From Darksidea phi (lineage: Eukaryota > Ascomycota > Dothideomycetes > Pleosporales > Lentitheciaceae), in contig JASJFT010000364.1 of NCBI GenBank assembly GCA_030770425.1, positions 1-25,836 on the forward strand: 25,836 bases of DNA. The letters run 5' to 3'. The notes under the pieces were generated by a model. The model saw only the letters and a list, made by a program, of their open reading frames with translations. It ran no database searches and had not been told where the DNA came from. The first letter of the stretch is position 1. The number at the start of each line of letters is the position of its first letter. Shown here in pieces: positions 10,407 through 21,802 of the stretch. The position numbers and the translations under genes are program-made.

Positions 10407-10769
10407 CTAAGCCAGTTGCGCGCGGATACGCCGTTTACGGGCTCGAGCGGCTAACTCTTTATCCTCAGCGGACTCCAGTTCGGACAGGAGTCGAGAACGC
10501 TCTTCCTCAGCGCGAGCAAGAGACTTATCAGTTACCGCTAGACTATAAGAAATATTCCGAGAGAGACATCTACCACAACGAGCCGAGGACGGTAACGTCT
10601 TACATTCGCGGCCAGCGAATTGACAGTTTAGATACGATCGAGCCGGCGGTATTACACGACTAGAGCGAAGGACGTAGCGGGCGAGACGAAGACGACGAGC
10701 TATAGAAGTCTCAGGACCTTTAGACATTATTAGGACCCAGGAAGAAAATAAAGAATAGGGCTTAGACAC
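10407..10769 (-). CDS. Opposite-strand ORF in D: Cys-rich, coiled-coil small protein
   Basis: A 120-codon frame, open from ATG at 10769, lies between pol and the 3' LTR on the strand opposite to gag/pol. An in-frame ATG at residue 15 is an alternative start. Residues 47-68 hold four Cys in a CX6CX8CX2C pattern (CQFAGREC, then RCGRC), suggesting metal binding. Residues 80-120 are charged and heptad-like (ARAEEERSRLLSELESAE), suggesting a coiled coil followed by an Arg-rich stretch. It ends at TAG, but the same frame continues in coding-like style (RQRELLNYELASISELEKSE) through one more TAG at 10335-10337 to TAA at 10284-10286, so the ending is probably a RIP stop in a longer gene of about 160 codons. 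The tail overlaps pol's 3' end. CpA/TpG and all four TGT codons survive here. It resembles small Cys-plus-coiled-coil proteins seen often in fungal repeats; function unknown. Confidence 0.6.
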   Translation of the reverse strand: MSKPYSLFSSWVLIMSKGPETSIARRLRLARYVLRSSRVIPPARSYLNCQFAGRECKTLPSSARCGRCLSRNISYSLAVTDKSLARAEEERSRLLSELESAEDKELAARARKRRIRAQLA

Positions 10770-10959
10770 CCGTAGAGGGGGACGTCATCTACTCTTATAC
10801 CTAGGTAAGGGGCGGAACAACTAGGGTACCGGGCTAAGAAAAGAATTACTGGTACGTACACGCGGGTTACGGCGCAGTATAGAAAGAATTACCGGAATAA
10901 TTAGGCCACTACCAAATAGGGTTACGAGAAAGGGAACGCGACTTCGAGGACGAAGCTTC
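10770..10959. other. Non-coding stretch of D between the opposite-strand ORF and the polypurine tract
   Basis: No frame continues through it. It would be the upstream region of the opposite-strand gene and the 3' untranslated region of the sense transcript. No TATA box convinced me on the minus strand. Confidence 0.4.
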
Positions 10960-10974
10960 GGAGGGGGGAGCGAG
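10960..10974 (+). other. Polypurine tract of element D
   Basis: GGAGGGGGGAGCGAG ends directly at the first base of the 3' LTR. Its position and composition are those of the plus-strand primer site used in reverse transcription. One C interrupts the purines. Confidence 0.85.
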
Positions 10975-11409
10975 TATTACAACCCTACGCGAATCACAGG
11001 ATACGGGGCATCCCGAGAAGGTTAGAAGCCAAGACAAGGGCTTAGTTAGTAATCTAATATCACGTAACAATAATCTGGTTGATCTATATCTTAGCGAACA
11101 GAGCAAACAGAGCATAACTAACAATAATCTGGTTAATCTGTATCTTAGCGAACAGAGCAAGCAGAGCAAGGCAAAGCGGGACAGATATAAGAAGATAGAG
11201 GATCTCTTAGGTTTTCTGTCTTGATTCTTTGTAGTTAATCTTCAGTTCTTCACCTAACACTTACGAACAAGATTGGATCTTTTCCTAAGTAGTTATTCTA
11301 GCAATAGAATTCGTTGACTTAATCTTGACCTATCAGAAACCAACGGTGCGACAAACGTTCTATCGGCCCTAACCCGGATCCCGTATAAAGGTACGTACAA
11401 CGCATAACA
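10975..11409 (+). repeat. Element D 3' LTR (435 bp)
   Basis: It starts TATTACAACC, the 5' copy's TG having become TA, and ends GCATAACA. It has the same length and internal layout as the 5' LTR, including the 54-bp duplication (11068 and 11122) and TATAAA at 11384. At several sites this copy keeps the unmutated base where the 5' copy is changed, and the reverse, so each LTR was mutated after insertion. Confidence 0.95.
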
Positions 11410-11414
11410 TTATC
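11410..11414. repeat. Target-site duplication of element D, right copy (TTATC)
   Basis: It follows directly on the 3' LTR end ATAACA and matches 4049-4053. The sequence then resumes element C's 5' LTR with CTTTTAACTATAGATTATAAG, matching CCTTCGACTATAGATTATAAG after 22025. Confidence 0.93.
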
Positions 11415-11472
11415 CTTTTAACTATAGATTATAAGCTCTACTACTCTATCTCTAATATATCTATATACTATA
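11415..11472 (+). repeat. Element C 5' LTR, second part
   Basis: ACTATAGATTATAAGCTCTA and the next 30 or so bases match the end of the right LTR (22026-22083); the two diverge after CTATATACTATA. The LTR ends TA, expected from CA after RIP. A primer-binding site should follow at 11473 but none could be recognised. Confidence 0.85.
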
Positions 11473-12650
11473 GTTTTTAATAACGTCTATAGGGCTTCTA
11501 ACGGTCTATTAGACTAGAGTAGAGAGAAGAATTAGATAAAAAGATAATAGAATTAGAAGTTTTACTATAACCCTAAGACTTAATTAATAATACCTAGATA
11601 TAACGAATACTAGATACTATAAATAGATATATATAGGCTTAGAATAATATAATAATATATTAGATAAAGTAATTAGAGTAAATAATAATAGTATTATAAA
11701 TTAATATTAGATAATAATAGAAGATCCCTAAAAGAGAGGTACTTAGTTAGAATATTTTAGAAATTCTAGTAAAAGAAATTATAGGGGATTCCTAAAAGGG
11801 AAGTATACGACTAGGATATTTAGAAATCTTAATATAAGATTAAAAGGAAATAGTATAGCTATATAGCTCTTTATTAGATCTCGCTTATTAGTAAAAAGAG
11901 AAAAAGAATATAATAGAGTAAGCTACTAGCGTTACGATATAGTTATTAGATTAGAAGACTAATACTAGTATTAATAGATTTAGGTAAAATAATAATACTA
12001 ACTAGCTTATAAAGGTAGAGAAGATATATAAAGATAATACCTTTTAAAAGATTAAGGATACTAGGTATACTCTTTTATTATTATTACTATACTTAGTCGA
12101 AACTTTATTAGTTAATATTTAAGATAGTACTAGCTAGCTTTAAGTAGTTACCCTTTAAATACCTCTAGTTAAGTAATTAATTATTCTTTAAATAAGAAGA
12201 AAACTCGTCTAATAAAGAAAAAGAAAAGATCTTTAAGATTAAAGACTTATTATTTATTAATATACCTACTAGTACTTTAGAGTAAGACTAGTTAGGGAAA
12301 GAAGAAAGTAAAAAGAAGAGTAAGAAGATAAAATATAATTAAAAAAAGAGACGTCTAATCTAATTAATTTAGAAGGAACTAGGAAAGAAAGGTATTTAGA
12401 AGAGTTATTAATTCTATACTAGAGTTAGTAAAGTTAGCTTAAATAATAGCTCTAAGAGTAAGAATAAGTTAGATAATAATAAAGATAATATAATAGACTA
12501 TAAGCTTTATTATCTAGAACTCTAAAAGAAGAAGTCTAAGAAGTTATTAGTACTAATATTTAATTCGTTAATTCTTAGGGTAGCTACTATCCTAATTATA
12601 GACTAACCTTAGTAATTAATTAATAAGAGAATAAATATCTATTTTCTATT
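11473..12650 (+). other. Element C leader and 5' part of Gag region, no domain read
   Basis: This lies between the 5' LTR and the first recognisable Gag sequence. Translation gives Lys/Glu-rich, stop-broken sequence with no motif that I recognise. It should hold the leader, the lost start codon and the N-terminal part of Gag. Confidence 0.4.
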
Positions 12651-15350
12651 TTTACTATATAATTCTAATATATTATTATTTACTAGTATAGATATTATAT
12701 AGTTCTTAAAAGACTACGAGTTTAGCGTAGACGAAGTAGAATAGAATAAGTAAAATAAGAAGAAGTTTCTTCTCTATTTCTATAATTTATTTTAGAGAGT
12801 ATATATTATTAAGATATATTATTATATATTCTTAATATAGAGTTAGACTATATTTAGATTAGTACTTTAAAAGAAATATACTAGTAGAGATATTAGGTAG
12901 TAAAAGACTACTCGTATTTTCTTTAAATTATAGTTAGTAAAAGTCTACTAGTTACCCCTTCTACTTAATAAGTATTATTACTAGTTCTTAATATATAGTA
13001 ATAGAGTATTAAATTAATTATAAATTATAGAGATCGAACTTAGATAATTATTCTTTAAAGGGTTAAAGTATAACGACTAGATAATAATTATATTTAATAT
13101 AAATAAGAAGTATTAACTAGTTAGTAGAGACGTATATTTCTTTAAGCTAAAGAAGATATACTAGTACCTCTAATTATTATATAAATAGGAAGAAGCTATA
13201 CTCGTACTAAGCCTAAATACTAGTCTAGTAGCTAGCTAGCTAGTATATAGAGAAATTAAAGCTTATACTAAATAGTAGTTTTTCTACCTAATTAAGTTTA
13301 TATATTCTTAGTAATAGGAGCCTATAATACTATTAGGAAGATTAATAGTAATTACTTAACTACTATCTAATCCTTAGATTAAGTAGCTTATTAATAGTAT
13401 AAAGAAATTAGTTTTAACCTAATAGTAGTTTAATATCTAGTAATAGAGTATCTCTATAATCTAATTAGTATTCGTATAAGAGAATAATTATTACTATACT
13501 TTTTATAAGCTAGTTAAATCTATCTTCTATCTTAAATATAATAATAGATTATATATAAGCTCCTATAATTAGATATAGAATCTAAAGGTAGACGTATAAA
13601 TAATTAATAATTAAGAATTTTAGAAGATAGAATATATTATCTATAGCTTAATAGACTATTAAATCTAAAAATACCTTCTATAGAGGAAGTTTCTTAATAA
13701 TAACTAGTATTATAAGAAGAAGAATAAGAAGACTAACTAGTTTAAATAGTACTATAATCTATTTTACCTCTATAGAGAGAAGCTTTATAGTTAAAGGCTC
13801 TATATTACCCTTAATAATATATAGAAGTATCTTATTTTCTAGATAATAAAGTATTATAGAGTAACTAATATAGAGTTAATAAGACCGTTTACTAATATAA
13901 AAGGGCTCGATAGAAAGAAGAACTACCTAGTAACTAGTAATAACGCGAATACTATTAAAATAGTAAATAATACTACTAATAATAAGTTATTAGCCCTTAA
14001 GAAGGAAGATTTAGAGAAGACTACGACTTTCTATTATATACTATAGAAGTAATTAGTAATTAAGAGTACTAAAGTATTATTAATAGAAGTAAATAGTATT
14101 AAAATAAGAGGTTAAAATTATTTCCTTATAGTAGTTAATAAGGTATTAGATAACTATATTATAAAGCTAAAGTTAAAGGTAAAAGTTAAGAATATTAAAC
14201 CTATTAATCTTCTAGTAGAGGAGGCCAACGAGATAGAATAGTATTAATAAGTAATTAGGAAATTCTATAGCTCTATCTTTATATCTAATCTAAATAAAGA
14301 AGTTATAATAGATATAATAGGATAACCCCTAGATTAAAGGGTAGTATTAGAAGTCTTAAGTTTATAGATTATTTGAGTAAGCTAGAAATCTTAATTAATT
14401 ATTAAAAGAAAGTTACTAAAGGTAGTAATTACGTAGATGTCTACTAATAAAAAGTTAATATATATAGTTTAGTAACTAATAATAAGTTTAATTTTAGTTA
14501 TTACCCTCTAATAGGAAGTCTATAGGCTAACTATAACTATATTACTATTTTAAGACTAGGTTATCGATACTACGTCGAAGCTTCTTAATATTACTAAGTA
14601 AATAAGAAGCTATAGCCCTAGTAATAGATTAGAAGAGGTATATACTATAGACGAAAGAGAAATAATAGTAGATTTAGGTTTATTTATACTAATAAAGCTT
14701 CGGGCTTTAAATCTATATTTAATTTAATAGGTTAAGAAGATACTTAAAGTATAAGTAGCTTAGTACTATAATATTTAAGAAACTAGAGATAGATATAATA
14801 ATAAGTTAGATTATATTATAATAAATAAATATAAATACCTTAAAGGCTAGCTTAGAATAATAATTATAAAATTAGAGATTTCTATTTATTAGATTACTAT
14901 TATAGATAATCTTTATAAGGTAATTTTTAATAGTAGTATAAAGTTAAATATAATATATCTCTTTATTATATAAATATTAAATATCTATATTTAAAATAAA
15001 GACTAAGGTTATCTTTTACTTAAAGAGTATACTAGAATAGTTACTATTAATAGATTAGTAGATAAGTATATAGGAATAGTCTATAATATTTTAATAATAA
15101 TTAGTATTATTATTATATCTACTTATTTTAAGGTTATAAGGAACGTTTAGAGGCTATTAATACTAAATACTCTTTAATATATAGCTATATATCTAGAGAT
15201 AAAATTTACTCTAATAGGTTATTATTATTATAAAATTACTATACTAGATAGGTAAAAGACTATTTTTTTCTTTAGGTTAAATCTAATCCTAATAGTAAAC
15301 TATAAAGTAGATAATAATCCTTTAGAAAAAGCCTAAGAAGTATACCTTCT
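12650..15350 (+). pseudogene. Element C gag and protease region (degraded)
   Basis: At about 12690-13080 the plus strand reads FLKDYEFSVDE, later FKLQLVKVYQLPL and IELRQLFFKGLKYND. This pattern fits the capsid domain of one fungal Gypsy lineage (FxxxFExLxxDY..., then ...ERxxLFxxGL). At 14929-14940 a VIFNSSIKLN motif fits a protease active site, DSGAEVN, after RIP: the catalytic Asp is now Asn, Gly is Ser, Ala is Ile and Glu is Lys, each by G-to-A or C-to-T changes. The protease frame is 1 mod 3 while RT is 0 mod 3, so a frame change lies between them. No zinc knuckle was found. The function would be particle assembly and polyprotein cleavage. Confidence 0.5.
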
Positions 15351-15539
15351 AAGGTAGTATATTCCCTATTCTATTAATACTTAGAGTTTCGACTACTAGA
15401 AGATTAAAAGGGGTCTAATAAAGATATAAAGGGTAGTAGTACTACTAATTTAGATAATTTAGATAACTATAACTATAGTACTAATAAAGTAGAGATTAAG
15501 GATATATTAGCTTTTATTAAAGCTAATACTATTAACTTC

Positions 15540-15675
15540 CTATTAGAAGGAAAGGGTACTAAAGTAGTAGAAGAGAATAAAGAGAAGAAGGGTACTAAGA
15601 AGGTAGAAGAAGATATAGAAGAGAAAGAGGAGAAAGAGAAGAATAAAGAGGGAATAGAGGTACTAGTACTTTAGT
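15540..15675 (+). repeat. Lys/Glu-rich low-complexity purine stretch in element C
   Basis: A run of GAA/AAG/GAG/AAA codons with few pyrimidines reads as a Lys/Glu-rich linker between the protease and RT regions (for example EEDIEEKEEKEKNKEG). Purine-only sequence contains no CpA or TpG and so cannot be RIPped, which may explain why it survives. Confidence 0.55.
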
Positions 15676-15699
15676 AGTAGGTAACTAGTAGAGAAGTAG

Positions 15700-18600
15700 A
15701 TAGTATAAAAATATTAATAGTATTAATAATTAATTAGTATTAGTAGTATTTTAAATAGAGCGGGTTAATTTATCTAAATAGCTATAATAAGAAGTTAGAT
15801 TAAGATTTAGATCTTAATATTAAAGTTAAGTAGATACTTTTAAAGATAAGCCGATATATTATAAAAAGAAATTAGTATTCTTAATAGTAAGACGGGTAAG
15901 TTAATACCCTCTATAAAATAATTAATAAGAAGATTTAATCTATTAATAAGTCTTACGAAGATATTAAGATAGACTTTAAAAAAAAGAATTAAAGAAAAAA
16001 AGCTATCTAATAATAACTTAAGTATACGTTACTAAGAAAGGTAGAAGTAGATATATTTAATAGAATCTTTAAGCCTAGGTATATAAACTTTCTAAAGAAT
16101 TAATAATTAATATCTAGCTAGATAAAGAAGATATATATTAGAGAGGATCTTCGACCTACTAAGGTAGAACTTATACGCGAGCTAATATATTATTAGAAGA
16201 TTATCTTAGTATAGAATTTCTTAGAAATAATAACTATTTATTCTAATATAGTACTTTTATATTAGATTTAAATAGTATTTTATAAGATCTAGTAAGTAAA
16301 AGGCTTTTAATATCCTAAAAGGCTTAAATTAATTACTATTTAAATAATTTATAAAAGAATCGTCTAAGGTACTCTTAAGATATATAATAGTTAATATTAT
16401 AACCTATAGTTTCTAGTACCTAAGAAGAATAGAGACTACTAATTAATTAATAATATTTAAATCTTAAATAGTTTTACTAAGAGGAACGTAAACCTCCTAT
16501 CTTCTATTAATAAGTTTTTAGAGTAGCTAGCTAGGAGAGCTATCTATTTACTCTTTAACCTATTCTTAGGCTATAATTAAATACTACTTTATATAAGTTT
16601 AAAAGATAAGATAGCTTTTTAGATATCTATTAGACTAGTAAGATAGTATACTATTCTAATAAATATAATTAATTTAGTAGTAGTATTTTAATAGATAGTA
16701 ATAAAGATTTTAGAGAAGTACTTCTTTAATATATTACTATTTATTAATAATATTATAGTAGCTAGTCCTTCTAGTACTTATAGTAAAGAAGAAATATTAC
16801 TAGAAGTTCGTCGATATATATTTAAGTATATCTAAAAACTAGATATAATAATAATAAATATTAAATATATAAAGACGACGATATTAAGTACTAAGTTCTA
16901 TTAAAATATCTTTTAACTAGATATCGTAGGCTATAAAGTAGGTATTAAAGAATAATTTCTTAATAGTAGTAAGATAGCGAAGATCTAGAACTAACTAGAA
17001 TATAAAAATATTAAAGAGGTCTAATAGTTTATTAGAATCTATATTTACTATTAGTAATAGGTCTTTTACTTCTCCTTTAAAATAGAATCCTTATTCTAAT
17101 TACTTTATAAAGACGTCGAATAGATATAGAAAAAGTCTTAAAGAGAAACTATAAGAATTTTAAAGATTAATATTATATTAATATCTACTTTAGTAGTACT
17201 AGATATTAAATTAGGATACTAAGTCTATTTATATATAAATACTAGTTAATAAGATAGTAGAATAGTACTTAAATAGATTAGAGAGAATAATCTTTAATAC
17301 TCTATTAGGTTTAAAAGTATACTATAGTCTAAGGCTAAATTAAAGTAGTACTCTATTAAGTTAAAATATAAGATAGTACTTTAAATATTAAAGAAGTTTA
17401 GTTTATACCTCTATAGTACCTAATTTACTATCGAGATAGATACTAGTACTTTAATTACGTAGCTTAATTAGTTATTTACTAATCTTCCTAGATTAGTAAT
17501 AAATTAATAGCTAGCTATAATCCTATTCTAGAACTTTAAAATATAATATAGGTCTAGGAAGAAGAATATAATTACTAATATCTTATTAAGATATTCTTAG
17601 CTAGAAGGATAGGTCTAACCTTAGAAAGAAGAGGAAGATTTAGAGCTATTTATAGACTATATTATTAATAAGTATAATAAATTAATAAGAGTCTTCTCTA
17701 TTACTAACTTAAGAATCCTTAATAGTAACTATTTAAATAAATTAGAAGAGATTATTTACTTCCTATATATAGTATATAAGCCTAATAGACTATTAAGAAG
17801 TAAGAAAAGAAGCTAGGTAAAGACTATATAGACCTTTTTTATAAAAGATAGCTATCTTTTTAAAAAGTTAACCTAGAATCTAGCTATTTAACGAGTAGTT
17901 AATAATCTAGATATTTAGAAGACTTTAGTATAAGAAGTTTATTAAGTACTATACTACTAAGATATCTAAGAAATATTTATAGTAATTTAGTATTAGTTTT
18001 AGTAGAAGAACTAGTTTTAAATAGTAGTAAAAGAGCTTTAAAACTACCTTAAGTATTAATAGAAGTAAGATAATAGAATAGAAGAGATACTTAAGATTAA
18101 TAACTCTAGGGTTATATAGAACTAATAAACTATTAATATTATCTATATACCTATTAGTAAAGGAGAAGTTTAGTTTCTTATAGTTACGCGCGAATATCTA
18201 TTAGAATAGATTAAAGTTAGGGTTCTAAAGAATACTATATCTAAAAATATTATAAAGTTTATTTATTAGGATATTATTTACTAATAGGGAGTATTCTCCT
18301 AGCTAAGTATTAATAGAGGGCCTAAGAATAGGTTAGTAGTTAAAGTATTAATTAAGTACTATAAAATATATAGAATTTAGATATCTTTATATAATTTAAA
18401 GACGTAAGACTTAATTAAGAGAGATTACTAACTACTAGTCGTTATACTAGTAAAACTACTAGGTTACTAGTTAGAGAATCTACTATTAGTACTATAGACT
18501 AATAAAGTAACGGTCTAATACTTAACTAGGTATATACTAGCTAAGCTAGTAATAGGAATTTAACTTATTTTACTAATTAAACTTAGTCTAGAATTATAAT

Positions 18601-19060
18601 AGATACTCCTATAAAATAAAATAGTTTTAACCTCTAATTTACTTATACTCCGAGCGAAATAACTTAAGTAAAAGAATAAGAAGCTAGTAAAAGTAATTAG
18701 TCGTATTTAGTAGTATAGGCTTAAAATAGCTAATTAATAAAATTAAATAAAAGGTAATTAGAGTAATTTAGTAACTAGAGATTTAGTTCTTATTTAGAAT
18801 ATTATTAGAGCTAATAATCGATTAGTAAAGTAGAAGTTTAATAATAGATAGCTAGGACCTTATTATATAATAGAGGCTAAAGTAGAGTATTTATACTATA
18901 GGCTTATAGAGCTTAATAGGACTTTATTTACTTATACTATATATAGTAATTAGTTAAAGTAGTTCTATTAGAAGAATCCTAATAATAAGATAATAGAAAT
19001 ATAGGGTAGACTAAAGCTAATTAAAGAGGACCTACTAATTAATAATTATTATCTAATACT
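15700..19060 (+). pseudogene. pol: Element C pol: RT-RNase H-integrase (degraded)
   Basis: The RT frame (0 mod 3) shows FLVPKKNRDY at about 16411-16440, LFLGYNQILLYISLKDKIAF (from the DxFSGYDQ motif) at 16555-16620, and FINNI at 16740-16754. In the last, both catalytic Asp codons (16746-16751) now read Asn. RNase H lies at about 17170-17570 (IDTSTLITQLN, from ETDAxTLVxQLN). The integrase core has its three acids at 18135-18137, 18312-18314 and 18417-18419; they now read Asn, Asn and Lys, each a single G-to-A change. A RGPKNRL block and FIYQDIIYQQGVFSQ mark the family. GPYYIIEA and ELNRTLFTYTI at 18850-18950 form the C-terminal GPY/F-like end. No chromodomain is seen. This is a different Gypsy lineage from A, B and D. 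Confidence 0.78.
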
Positions 19061-19593
19061 AAGAGCTTTAAGGTATAAAGAAGTTAAAGAACTAGATAAA
19101 GAGTACCTAATAATATAAGTATAAATTAATCGAGCGAAGTTTTCTATAATAGAAGTATCCTTAATATAGAGACGAGCTCTATTACTAAAGATTATTATCT
19201 AATAAGCTATTACTAGACTAGAGGTTAAAGAGGTAGAATATTAGGTAATTAGTAACGAATTAAGAAGTAGTAATAAAGAGTAATTAACTAGAAGATAGTT
19301 AATTTAGTTAAAGAGAGGTTATAGATCCTAAGCTATAATTAGAACTATTTATTTATTTTAATTTTCTAGTTTTTATTTCCTATTATTATTATTATAGATC
19401 TAGCGGAGAAGGATTATTAGTAATAAGAAAGAAATAGATTAGAAAGTAAGATTTTAAAAGTTATAAGCTAGTTTATAGAAGTCTAAAAACTATATAGAAA
19501 TACTAAAAGCTAGATATAAGAAGTTATAAAGAGAAGAACTAAAAGCTAATTACTAGTTAAAGAAGTAAAACCTAGAAAACCTATATAGTCTAA

Positions 19594-19621
19594 GTAGTAG
19601 TAGTATTATTACTACTACTAC
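19594..19621. repeat. Perfect inverted repeat, 12-bp arms and 4-base loop
   Basis: GTAGTAGTAGTA, then TTAT, then TACTACTACTAC. It could form a hairpin. A short GC-rich block (GGCCTCCGCCGC) follows directly, which is odd in this AT-rich setting. Trinucleotide slippage is the simplest origin. Confidence 0.7.
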
Positions 19622-20309
19622 GGCCTCCGCCGCTACTATAATTACTATAATAAATATTCTTAGAACTCTTATTCTTATCTTTACTCTTATTCTTATCCTT
19701 AAATAACTAATAAGGAATTATTAGTATATTAGAATTCTTTAATACCTTATTAGTAGTATAAGCTATAGTAGATAGTATTAATAGTCCCCTTTAGAATTTC
19801 TATCTAATCTAGTTTAAGTTTTATTTACTATATTTTACTATAAGATATTATATACTACTAAGTATTATCTAATCCTTTAATATTATCTTATTTACTATAT
19901 TTTATAATAAGATATTATATATTAAGGTAACTAGTATCTTATACTTATTATATAATTTACTCCTAATATAGGTTTTATAATATACTAATCTTATAACTAT
20001 ATAACTTCTACTCTTATTAATCTATAAATAGATTAGACTAGATACGTAGATAATTAGGATTTAGAGGTAATAACTAAGTTAGAGAACTACTTCGACGCTA
20101 ATTTTAGTACTTATACTATACTCGAAGCTTATACTACTAATACTAATATTTAATTAGCTTATACTACTCTTATTTAGTATTACTAAAACTACTCTACTTA
20201 GATCTAAATAATTATTAAGAATAATTAGAAGACTAAAGGTAAAAATATAACTTAATTAGCTTAGTCCTAATAGACTTATTAAGAAGCTAGATTATAGAGT
20301 AGTATAGAG

Positions 20310-20369
20310 AAGGGCTTAAAGAAGAGCCTAATTAAGAGCCTAGTTAAGAGTTTAAAGAAGAGCTACTAG
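20310..20369 (+). repeat. 12-bp minisatellite, about five units
   Basis: Consecutive units follow the pattern AGAGCCTAATTA, AGAGCCTAGTTA, AGAGTTTAAAGA, with a similar unit on each side. Read in frame it gives a four-residue repeat (KSLI, KSLV, KSLK), supporting a former coding region. Confidence 0.65.
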
Positions 20370-21136
20370 TATAAGAACTAGTTAGAGAAGCTTAAGAGGA
20401 AGAGTAGTATAATTATATCTTACTTAGGTCTATAATATTACTAGAATTAATCTTAATAAGTAGGTATATAGTACTAGTACTACTTTATCTAATAGATTAG
20501 TAGATAAAGATAAGAGAAGAAAATTAAAAATAACTTACGGAATATAAAGTAGAATCTTAAATTTCTATTAATTATATAGTTAGTATAGAATTCTTAAACT
20601 ATTAATCGATTATTCTAGTATACCTATTAGTAGCTAGCCTAGACCTTACTAGTCTTTAGATTAGTATACTAATTATAGACTAGACTAACTTTACTACTAT
20701 AATCTTGAATTTAGAACGCGTAATAGTATATATTAGTCTAAATATTCTATAAATAAAAACCCCTCTAGATCCCTAAGCTAAAGAAGTTATAGATAGTTAT
20801 ACTATTTTTTATAAAAAAGTTAGAATTATAGATAATAATAAGGTCGTACTAAGCTATATATTAGATAGTATTAGTATATAGGATAGTTTTTAGAGAGATA
20901 TTCTAATACTTAATATTATAGAGGTATTAGCTAAAGTTAATTTAAAAAGCTTAATTAATAATTCGATTAGTCTATAGGGTTACTATTAATAAATTAGTAT
21001 AGATAATAACTAATTAGAAAGAGAGAAAACTTATACTACTTTAAAATAGTAGTATTAGTTATTATTAAAGAATAATTATAGAGCTTTAATTCTTAATCGC
21101 CTTTTCTACCTCCTAAAGGCTAGTTAGGAGGGTACT

Positions 21137-21157
21137 AGCTACTACTACTACTACTAG
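21137..21157 (+). repeat. Short ACT/CTA trinucleotide run
   Basis: About six uninterrupted copies of a three-base unit (CTACTACTACTACTACTA) in the unexplained 3' region of element C. No function is implied. Confidence 0.7.
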
Positions 21158-21802
21158 AGGTATCTATAGTAGTACTACCTATAGATAGGTTAATAGTAAT
21201 ACCCTTACTAGATATAACTAGAAGGAGAAGTAAGAAGTTAGAGGCTAAGAAGCTAGAGACTTAAAAGACTATTAGACTAGTAGATAAGAAAAATAATTAT
21301 AAGAAGAAGATTAAAGAGTTTAAGAGAGTACTAGAAGAGACCTTTTATATATATTTTAACTAACTACTAATTATAAAGAAGTCGAAGTAAGAACGTTTAA
21401 AAACTTATCTATAAATATTATTATAAAGCTACTAGATAAGAGTTTAAAGGTTATATAAAGATAAAGAAGTCTATTAAGAAGCTAGAGCTAGATTAGAGAT
21501 TAATTAGTTTTATAATAATATATTAAACTAGTTAGAGAAAGCTTATCTTTATAATTATATTAACTTACTATTAAAGATCTTAGAAAGAAAGAGATATTAA
21601 GATTAAGTTATAATCTATTTACTAAGAAGAAGAAAAATAAGAGGCTTACTAATAGCTTCTTAAGAGTCGTTTAAAGGTAGAAATTACTTAAAGAAGGGTT
21701 CTTAATAGACTAGTAGTAGGGTTTACTATTAATAATATACTAGCGTTATATAGAGTTACTTAATTAGATAGTAAAGCTTAAGAGAGCTAAGCTCTTTTAG
21801 TT

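Larger units (their letters stand above)
4054..11409 (+). mobile_element. Element D: full-length Ty3/Gypsy chromovirus, youngest insertion
   Basis: A complete 7356-bp LTR retrotransposon: 435-bp LTRs at both ends, TTATC target duplication, gag, pol with protease, RT, RNase H, integrase and chromodomain in that order, an opposite-strand frame, and a polypurine tract at 10960-10974. It is clearly richer in GC than its surroundings and keeps many CpA/TpG sites, unlike A, B and C. It has still been RIPped: gag and pol carry many TAG stops, start codons are lost, and the LTRs differ only by transitions. No primer-binding site could be assigned: the bases after the 5' LTR (TATTAACTACCC) do not show the expected TGG, perhaps because of RIP. 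Confidence 0.95.

Noticed and set aside
10382..10720. Continuation of pol past its TAA in the sense frame
   Set aside because: The sense frame stays fairly open here, but the codons give no known motif, and the opposite strand carries the more protein-like frame with Cys pattern and coiled coil.
10909..11169. Open frame on the minus strand across the D 3' LTR
   Set aside because: Same LTR duplication read on the wrong strand; it runs from LTR into the polypurine tract and internal sequence, so it is not a gene.
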